Position numbers and translations under genes: made by a program
Assembly (NCBI RefSeq): GCF_012273895.1
Contig: NC_052123.1
Span: 4,785,482 to 4,849,481, forward strand
DNA: 64,000 bases
Source: Zerene cesonia
Taxonomy: Eukaryota; Arthropoda; Insecta; Lepidoptera; Pieridae
Direction of reading: 5' to 3'
The notes under the pieces: model-generated
The model's input: the letters and a program-made list of their open reading frames with translations, nothing else
What the model was told of the DNA's origin: nothing
Database searches by the model: none
Shown: in pieces, positions 57,005 to 64,000 of the stretch
Position numbering within the stretch: the first letter of the stretch is position 1
How the letters are laid out: each line of letters starts with the position of its first letter

Positions 57005-57200
57005 CTAGCTGCGCCCCGCGGTTTCACTTGCGTAAGTCCGTATCCCGTAGCAATATCGGGATAAAAAGTTGCCTATATGTTATACCAGTTGTCCAGCTGT
57101 CTACGTACCAAATTTCATTACAATCGGTTCAGTACTCTTTGTGTAAAAGAGCAACAAACACACACCTTACAAACTTTCGCATTTATAATATTAGTAGGAT
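57005..57200 (-). mobile_element. HLE-1 copy
   Basis: Well preserved, with a shortened CA-run (ACACACCTTACAAAC). Confidence 0.75.
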
Positions 57201-57594
57201 TTCACATACACATCACTAGTCAAAATTATGTCTATTCCTACATAATATAAGGTCGTATCTACCAATATTTACCATCGATTTTCTATTTAGTCGTCACGTT
57301 TGGTCTCCCGGGTGCCGTCCGCTAACTCAATCACGATGGAAAAAGTTTGAAGTATCATCTACTGGATACGGCCTTTCTGTTTATGATACAATTCTGATAT
57401 GAGAGTAGATAAAAGCACGCTGAAACGTATGGATATATGTTTTTTCTACTGGTAATATGGGAGAGAAATTACCTATAGGCTATAGTCATACTGTAAGGAG
57501 GTGCAGTTTGTAGGGAGTAATCTCAAGATCTGCTGAACAGATTTAAGAAATTCTTTTACTAATAGAAAGCTTCGTTAACTGTGAGTGTTATAGG

Positions 57595-57720
57595 ATTTAT
57601 TCATAATATTATTAAGCCGTCGTTTCCAATAAATCGCGTTTAAAAACCGTTAAAAAGTTTTTAATTTCTAAATGTATAATACGTTAAATCAAACACAAGA
57701 AAATACCATAACATTTAATG
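57595..57720. mobile_element. FB1 half element
   Basis: ATTCATAATATTATTAAGCCG, AATAAATCGCGTTTAAAAACC and AAACACAAGAAAATACC: only one arm remains. A similar half is at 62205-62285 (TAAATCGCGTTTAAAATCCG). Confidence 0.5.
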
Positions 57721-58012
57721 TTTTTTATAAGCTCGCCTTCTGAATTTAATGTAATACATGTAAAAGATTTTAAAAAATCAAACCATAATTATATTTCTCC
57801 TAAAAACAAATAATCCAGCATCCATATATCAACGTCCTTCTACCTATTCAATGTTATTGATCGACTGACTACCACGTAGATAAAACTGTTGGCCTCATAC
57901 GCTTTGTAGCTATTTACTAGTTATTTACCGCGACTTGGCTTGTGCCTTAGTAACCTACAGGCTATTATGTGAACCCTTAGGTTTCTACTGTTGCTAGTTC
58001 GTGGTAGATAGT

Positions 58013-58247
58013 GTGTTGCCCGCAGCTTCCCCCGCGCGTTTAATAAATTTTCATGGTGGAAACTTTCATCCCCTATTTTATCCCCTTGGGGGTAGAAGCT
58101 ATCAAAATCCTTTCTTAGCGGATGCCTACGTCATTACATCTACCAGCATACCAAATTTCAGCCCGATCCGTCCATTGGTTTGGGCTGTGCGTTGATAGAT
58201 CACTATGTCAGTTAGTCAGTCAGTTAGTCACCATTGAGTTATGTATA
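58013..58247 (-). mobile_element. HLE-6 copy
   Basis: GTGTTGCCCGCAGCTTCCCC start and a tail with GTCAGTTAGTCAGTCAG. It lies just before an HLE-9 copy. Confidence 0.6.
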
Positions 58248-58251
58248 TAGA

Positions 58252-58416
58252 CTAGCTGACCCGGTAAATGCTATTCTGTCTTACTCTTATCAATTAGGGG
58301 TATGAAAAATAGATGGCCGATCTTAGTAATACACACAACATTTTATAAGAATCGGTCCAGCCGTTTCGGAGGAGTTTGGTAACTATAATTGTGACACGGG
58401 AATTTTATACATGAGA
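58252..58416 (-). mobile_element. HLE-9 copy
   Basis: CTAGCTGACCCGGTAAATGC start, GTGACACGGGAATTTTATAC near the end. Confidence 0.6.
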
Positions 58417-58815
58417 TAAAGTGTTTATTCACAGATTAACTCAGTCTGAAAAAACACTATGATTCTTTTCGCAAAGTTGGGTTTCAACGTTTAGCAGCGA
58501 AAATGAAAACCGATGAAAAGATTTTTAATTCTTAGCCTTTATCAATTGAGCTAGGGCTTTCTTATAATCCGCAGTGGGTTACTTATATTTGGCGGGAATC
58601 CAGACGCATTGTTTGCAATTGTTCGGCACATGCCGCCATCTTTGTGACGTCACGTCTTTGTTATTTTAACGGTAGTAAAGTTGGGTTTATTTGGATTGTG
58701 GGGTAATTGATTTATGTAGTGGTCAGTACACACAAACTTTAATAATTACCAAGTGTGTTGTAGTCATCGACCCATGCCGACTTACAGCGTACAGCTGTGT
58801 TTGATTGATCTAATA

Positions 58816-58840
58816 ACACATACACACATACATACATACA
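58816..58840 (+). repeat. (ACAT)n microsatellite
   Basis: CACATACACACATACATACA: short and imperfect. Confidence 0.7.
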
Positions 58841-58968
58841 AAATTTGGATGTGAAATTTTTCCTACCCGTGTGTTACATACGAAAAAGTTTTTATTTTGT
58901 AATTTCGTATATAAACACGTGTATCTCACTATAACCCGGCAGAATATTGAGGTTAGCAAACCGCGCTT

Positions 58969-59102
58969 TCATCATCATCAGCCCATATGTACCCAATTCC
59001 AACAGGCCTTTAAGGGTTTGGGCCATTATCCACCACGCTGGCCAATTGGCAGATATCATATCGAATATTCTGATTCTTCAATAGCCGTTTCCTCACGATG
59101 TT
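58969..59102 (-). mobile_element. S1 SINE, 3' half, reverse
   Basis: TCATCATCATCAGCCCATAT, ATCCACCACGCTGGCCAATT and CGTTTCCTCACGATG blocks. Confidence 0.55.
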
Positions 59103-59213
59103 TTCAAATCAAATTAAGTCAAAAAAAAAAAAATTATTAAATCAAACACTTGACCCTAATAGCTAAGTACATCGCTGTAGCAATACAAATAGGTATCAAA
59201 CAACAAACATTAA

Positions 59214-59298
59214 TTGAAAAATCAATTGTATTTCGCTCGCGGTCTCGAACCCCGCACTTTCCGATTTAAGTCTTACCACTATGCCAATGAGCTCACAA
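59214..59298 (-). mobile_element. S1 SINE head fragment, reverse
   Basis: GCTCGCGGTCTCGAACCCCG and AATGAGCTCAC boxes. The body is missing, although a separate S1 3' half lies close by. Confidence 0.45.
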
Positions 59299-59543
59299 TT
59301 CCCCCTCCTCCTCTTCACATATGTTTTATTCATTAAACAAACCACTTTCCAATATTAATATCAATGCTTTACCAACTGATGTGTTTAGTGGGCAATTTTG
59401 ATGAAATTAAGCGATTAACACTAGCTTTAAATAGACACGGTAAATTAGTTTTAGTAATTTGTGCATCAATGAAGCTGTTTTAACTTAGTAGACTAAGTTA
59501 CAAGCGGTAGGCTACCTGCGGAACATTTACAATATATGGAAGA

Positions 59544-59757
59544 CTAGTTGCACTCCCCGGTTTCACCCGCGTAAGTCCATATCCCGTAGGAATATCGGGA
59601 TAAAAAGTGGCCTATATATTATTCCAGTTGTCCAGCTGTCTACGTACCAAATTTCATTGCAATCGGTTCAGTAGTTTTTGCGTAAAAGAGCAACAAACAC
59701 ACAACCTTACAAACTTTCGCATTCATAATATTAGTAGGATTAGTAGGATAATAGGAT
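59544..59757 (-). mobile_element. HLE-1 copy
   Basis: Starts CTAGTTGCACTCCCCGG; ends with a tripled terminus (TTAGTAGGATTAGTAGGATAA). Confidence 0.7.
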
Positions 59758-60710
59758 GACAATCCATAGGATTTCGTCGCTTCAGAGCCACAGGACAGTT
59801 CTTTGGCATCATTGTTATGTACATGTTACATATGTAAAATTGACAAGATTGAAGGAGTAATTAGATTCTCTTGCCGACTCTTCTCTATAGAATCTGTATG
59901 AATCTCGTGGTAAATGTTAATACTCTTTTTAGACAGAAGTACTTCCATAAGAAGTCTAATTTAATAAATAAATGTTTGAGATGGATTTGAAGCGATTCGG
60001 ATTTTCCCGGCTTCAAAAAAGAAATCTGTTTAAAAAAGAAAGCTGTTTTTATATTTGTCCGGTTACACCTATTAACCACTAAGCTTATGTAGTATATAGA
60101 TGATCGTTTAGATGGGCAGTTTTTTTAAGTACAGTAGAGCAAGGAGACATTTTTGAAAATAAGGTCGTATATTTCTTTTTATAAATTACAAAAGGAATAG
60201 TTTTTAAACGTAAATATAGTTTTAAATTGACTTCTTCCAAAACCGTTATACTTTTTCAAAACTTAATCATAATGAAATCAGTAGCCAGAATCCACCACCC
60301 GTGTGAGATGCCCGCGACAGTTTCCTCATGATGATTTTCTTTAACAACGATGTAATGTTATCCACATACGTAGATAAATTGAAAATATATTTATATCATG
60401 CACCGAATTCTCGATATTTGATTCACAAGTCTAAGTGGATATTAAGCTACCACTGCTATTAAAATTCCCAGCTTCCTAAAAGTTTTAACATCCAAACATT
60501 ACAATCTGTTTCCATAAATATTATACAAAAATAACTGAAATGCCACCGAAGCGAAATTCATTAATAACCTGTTTAATCTTTCGCCGGATCGAACCCGCGG
60601 CCCTTGGTTCAAACGCATTTTTCACAGTACAATTGACGCTTGATAAATTTCGACATCAATTTTAGCCACATGGTGCGAAATATGTGCCAGATGTTATTAT
60701 TTTAGATGAA

Positions 60711-60800
60711 TCCTACTAATATTATAAATGCGAAAGTTTGTAAGTATCAATGGATGTATGTATGGATGTTTGTTACTCTTTCACGGAAAGACTGACCGTA
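60711..60800 (+). mobile_element. HLE-1 fragment, 3' truncated
   Basis: Only the first ~80 bp of the family (TCCTACTAATATTATAAATG to CTCTTTCACGGAAAGACTG). A complete copy in the same direction follows at 60818, so the pair looks like a partial tandem. Confidence 0.65.
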
Positions 60801-60817
60801 AGAAAAGTCGTTTCCTG

Positions 60818-61013
60818 TCCTACTAATATTATAAATGCGAAAGTTTGTAAGGATGTGTGTGTGTTCGTTGCTCTTTCACGCAACAACTACTGAACCGATT
60901 GCAATGAAATTTGGTACGTAGATAGCTGGACAACTGGAATAACATATAACTTTTTATACCGATATTCCTACAGGATATAGACTTACGCGGGTGAAACCGC
61001 GGGGCGCAGCTAG
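60818..61013 (+). mobile_element. HLE-1 copy
   Basis: Near full length, with a ~10 bp deletion before ACTTTTTATACC; intact GGGGCGCAGCTAG|T end. Confidence 0.75.
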
Positions 61014-61520
61014 TTATCGACATTTGAACTTTGAAATTTCATGTTATCCAGGTTAGAGTAATACTAGCTTTTGCCAGTGGCTATGCTCGCTTTCATATGT
61101 ATGCATATAAAGATAGATGATAAAGGTGAGGTCGGTATGTTTGTTTAGCATCAGTAATCTCAGAAACTACTTGTCCGAAGCGAAATTTCTATGTGCGATA
61201 GGATAGTCACTTGTAGGAAGAAAGGAGGATGGAAATAACAAAATTTATCATAATCCGCTTAAATTATTTCCAAAGAAGCTTCATTTTGGTATTATAGTGT
61301 ACAAACACACCAACTCATAGCCATTCTATCAAAGGCTTTTTAATTGACATTTAATTAAAACTTCATCAAAATCTCAACATGGGTCGCGTATAAACAAAGG
61401 ATATTATAAAATAAATTCGTATCAGTTACAGAGTCGTTTGGTATTAATCGATTCTGAAAGTAATTTCGAGTTTTAAAGCAATAATGATTTTTAATTAGTT
61501 GTTATTTATTTATTTATGTA

Positions 61521-61722
61521 CTCGACGAACGTCCCGGCTCCGCCCGGATATCAAGATTCCTGTTTTATCCAAAGGGAGCATTTAATCGGGATAAAAAGTA
61601 TCCATTCACCCAAGTCAGCTCATACTCTGTATATATAGTAAATTTCATCAAAATCCGTTGAGTAGTTACCACGTTATTGACGGACAAAGATTCAAATAAA
61701 CAAACTTTCACATTCACAATTC
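61521..61722 (-). mobile_element. HLE-4 copy
   Basis: CTCGACGAACGTCCCGGCTC start (CTAG mutated to CTCG) and GACGGACAAAGATTC near the end. Confidence 0.55.
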
Positions 61723-62689
61723 AATACTGGTGTAATGTACTGTATAACGCAGTTTCTCTCGCGAGGACTCCCCATTTTATGTCTTTATAGGTTGATTTAA
61801 GTGTATATGTATGTATATAGCGAATTTCACCTAGATAAGTACTGTACTTCGGCAGTGAAAGCGTGACATACAGACAGATTAGCTTTTGTAGTATGGATAT
61901 ATCATCGTAAAGTTTGAAATAAATAATTAGAAATTCCAAGCTTTGATAATTTAAAATGAGGAAGTATTTAATTGCGGGGGCTTCTTGTTTGTTTCTTAAT
62001 TATTAAACAAAGTTGGAAGTTAAAAATAATCTTTTTAATTAACGTTCATTTTTGTTTACATATACTGCTATATCTAAGACTAATTTATAAAAGTATTTAT
62101 CTATAGTAATATATATAAGTTCGTTTGCAAGAACGCTCCAATTTTAGGAATTACTGCATTGATTTGGATGAAATCTAAAGTGTTCGAATAGGGTTTAAAT
62201 AATATAACGATTAAATCGCGTTTAAAATCCGTTAAAAAGTCTTTATTCTAAATGTACACACAAGAAATACTAAATCATTCTGATGTTTTGTCAATTTCTT
62301 CTTCAAGCGACATAGTAATGTAATAGTGATTTATTCTTTAATAAAGTCAATAGATTTTTAGTAAATCGCGTATTCTCATTATGAGCGACGATCTGTACGC
62401 ATGTGTGCGTGCCTGTCTACCGACACAACCGAGCGGCTGTTGATTGCATGTGTGCGTGCTCTTGTATTGCTCGTGAATTTATATATTTTAAAGGAATTTC
62501 AGTTATTTTCATACATTTCTAGTAAAATACTAATGACAAACGTTTCAATATAAATGTAACGACAATAAAACCACGCGGCCGATAATTAAAACGCGGGAAC
62601 ATTAAGCATTAAGCAATTAAAAATAAAAGGGACGCTGAATAAAGGCACACGGCAGCAATTAGTGAGAGCGTGCCAAATGTCGCATCGCT

Positions 62690-62724
62690 CGCGCTTCGTG
62701 AGGCGCGCGAAGCGAGCGATAGCG
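62690..62724. repeat. GC-rich imperfect hairpin
   Basis: TCGCTCGCGCTTCG and CGCGAAGCGAGCGA are near-inverted copies around TGAGG. It stands out in AT-rich surroundings. Confidence 0.6.
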
Positions 62725-62749
62725 TGTTGCTAATATATTTGTCTATATG

Positions 62750-62764
62750 TTTTTTTTTTTTTTT
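62750..62764 (+). repeat. Poly(T): tail of the minus-strand LINE remnant
   Basis: Reads as poly(A) on the strand of the LINE copy ending at 62822, supporting retroposition of that copy. Confidence 0.75.
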
Positions 62765-62821
62765 ATAATAGATCGAGCAGAAATTTGACCACAGGTCTAC
62801 CTAATGGAAAGTAGAAGTGAT

Positions 62822-63030
62822 CTAGGTGGTGACATGTCGGCTTGAGAGAAACCTATTCACTCTCGCCTTGAAAACATCCAGATTATAACTGTTCGGAAAA
62901 ACGGCCGCCGGCAGAGAATTCCAATCTTTAGCAGTTCGGATAAGGAATGAGGTGGTAAAGCGTTTAGTGCGCAAAGTTGGAATATCTACTGTGTAAGGAT
63001 GAGATTTGTCAGTGCGTCTACTGGTACGGA
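62822..63030 (-). pseudogene. LINE C-terminus remnant, 5' truncated, with poly(A)
   Basis: The frame is open to a stop at 62824-62822 and reads RTSRRTDKSHPYTVDIPTLR, TKRFTTSFLIRTAKDWNSLP and AAVFPNSYNLDVFKARVNRF then LSSRHVTT. The RTxRF, SFxxRTAKxWNSLPAxVFP and NLxxFKxxVNR motifs are those of the C-terminal tail of lepidopteran non-LTR retrotransposon ORF2 (Jockey/CR1-type groups). About 57 nt of 3' UTR and an ~18-nt A run (seen as T at 62750-62764) follow, so it is a 5'-truncated copy. The reverse-transcriptase core is absent. Confidence 0.8.
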
Positions 63031-63193
63031 GTTAAAAAATGTACATGTAAAACTTTGTTCAAAACATTTTTAAATATCTAAACGTTTTTAACTGGCACTA
63101 GAATTATTTTTTATTTATTTACCTACATATTATGGGAATAAATATAAAAGCATGATATTTTTATTCATAGATAATAATTCACCACCTCTATAT

Positions 63194-63330
63194 AACAGCA
63201 CAATCTTAAATGACGTAGTGGAACACGCTTCGGCACGAATTGGGTCAGCTTGCACCGGGGAAGTACCACACCCCCACAGGAGACCGGCGTGAAAAAGCAG
63301 CTACTGTGTTTCAATCGGTAAGTGAGATTT
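63194..63330 (-). mobile_element. S3 repeat, one half
   Basis: CGGCACGAATTGGGTCAGC, CACCGGGGAAGTACCACAC, AGGAGACCGGCGTGAAAAAG and ACTGTGTTTCAATCGGTAAG. Related fragments are at 11325-11390 and 63656-63710. Confidence 0.5.
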
Positions 63331-63399
63331 GTTTATCCCATACCTATTAATTTAATCGATAATCCATTTGCAGACTTAAGCTTCTACAAAATTTGGAAA

Positions 63400-63650
63400 T
63401 AAAAATTTTTTAACGGATTTTAAACGTGATTTATTCATTAATTTTATTTATATTTTCCAGTCCGTACTGGTCAACATAGCATTTTCTTGTGTTTGATTTT
63501 AGCCGAGTATTCATTAATGAATAAATCGCGTTTAAAATGCGATAAAAATGATTTATTCATTAATGAATAAATCGCGTTTAAAATCCGTTATTTTTTTTTT
63601 TTTTTTTTTATTTCTAAATATGTAAATCAAATACAAGAAAATTCTACAAA
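63400..63650. mobile_element. FB1-related repeats with poly(T)
   Basis: ACGGATTTTAAACGTGATTTA at 63414 and two reverse copies of TGAATAAATCGCGTTTAAAA (63518, 63561), then a ~20-T run and TTTCTAAATATGTAAATCAAA. It looks like a rearranged or doubled FB1 copy. Confidence 0.5.
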
Positions 63651-64000
63651 ATTCATGGGCAGTGGTAGCGCTTACCACCAAGCGACCCACCAGCTCCTTT
63701 ACCATCTATGACATAAACATAAAAAAAAACAATTAAACTAAACAATATTTACAAATCTCGTCCGCCTATAATTTACACCACACAATAGCCACAGGGTGAT
63801 GACCTGCCGCACTCTGAAATCACCCTTATCACCAGCGAGTAGAATTGAATACAGTTTCATCAAAAAATTTTGAGCTTTTTTTGCGATACATCAATCCAAT
63901 TGACAAATAGGCGAATCAAATCATTGTTGTCCTAACAATGATTTGATTTCATCTAAAAATGTATATGCTACCTGGTTCATATCATATAGGATGTTCGTTC

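Larger units (their letters stand above)
44513..64000 (-). other. 19.5 kb upstream stretch without recognisable exon
   Basis: By phase an upstream exon must exist, but I found no Ig-like coding stretch with proper splice sites here; it is probably intron reaching past the window end. It holds many HLE copies, two S4 palindromic elements, two LINE remnants and several unassigned GC-richer islands (48785-48905, 52330-52440, 53080-53150). The stretches 45910-47390, 50200-50600, 55460-56780, 58420-58960 and 61730-62680 have no recognised feature beyond those listed. Confidence 0.6.

Overview
This 64 kb window is animal nuclear DNA, AT-rich, with very little coding sequence and a dense layer of short interspersed repeats. 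The repeat types (CTAG-ended Helitron-like elements with a CCGCGG(T/G)TTTCACCCGCG-type end, tRNA-headed SINEs ending in GATGATGATG, LINE C-termini ending in AYVQQWT or RVNRFL) together with the protein sequence point to a moth or butterfly (Lepidoptera). There is no operon, CRISPR array, phage or bacterial-type gene.

The one gene I can support lies on the minus strand. Seven exons were found by joining GT-AG splice sites with matching codon phase: 44512-44354, 37678-37603, 32727-32612, 24103-23950, 5235-5099, 1644-1477 and 617-486. They join without a stop into 314 codons (942 nt) that encode three consecutive immunoglobulin-like domains of a nephrin-family cell-adhesion receptor, most like insect Sticks and stones (Sns) or its paralogue Hibris. 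In flies these proteins sit in the plasma membrane and bind Kirre/Roughest-type partners in myoblast fusion, nephrocyte slit diaphragms and cell sorting. Signal peptide, N-terminal Ig domains, C-terminal domains, membrane segment and tail must lie outside the window: 5' exons beyond 64000 (or undetected in 44.5-64 kb) and 3' exons before position 1.

Layout: 1-485 intron with one Helitron-like copy; 486-5235 three exons 3.5 kb or less apart; 5236-23949 an 18.7 kb intron; 23950-24103 exon; 24104-32611 an 8.5 kb intron with a SINE inserted into a SINE; 32612-44512 three exons of one Ig domain split by 4.9 and 6.7 kb introns; 44513-64000 a 19.5 kb stretch with no recognisable exon, rich in Helitron-like copies.

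The most interesting non-coding items are: (i) a palindromic tRNA-like retroelement with 75-bp arms (one mismatch) and a 19-bp target-site duplication at 45.6-45.9 kb, with a second copy at 51.6 kb and deleted relatives; (ii) a separate foldback element at 43.7-43.9 kb with a 15-bp duplication; (iii) a SINE nested in another SINE with a 15-bp duplication at 27.9 kb; (iv) a recurring composite motif pairing TAGTGATG/CACTAGTG with ATCGAT or TATCGATA at seven places; (v) a 21-bp perfect hairpin at 55.4 kb. Family names (HLE-1 to HLE-10, S1 to S4, FB1) are labels local to this report.
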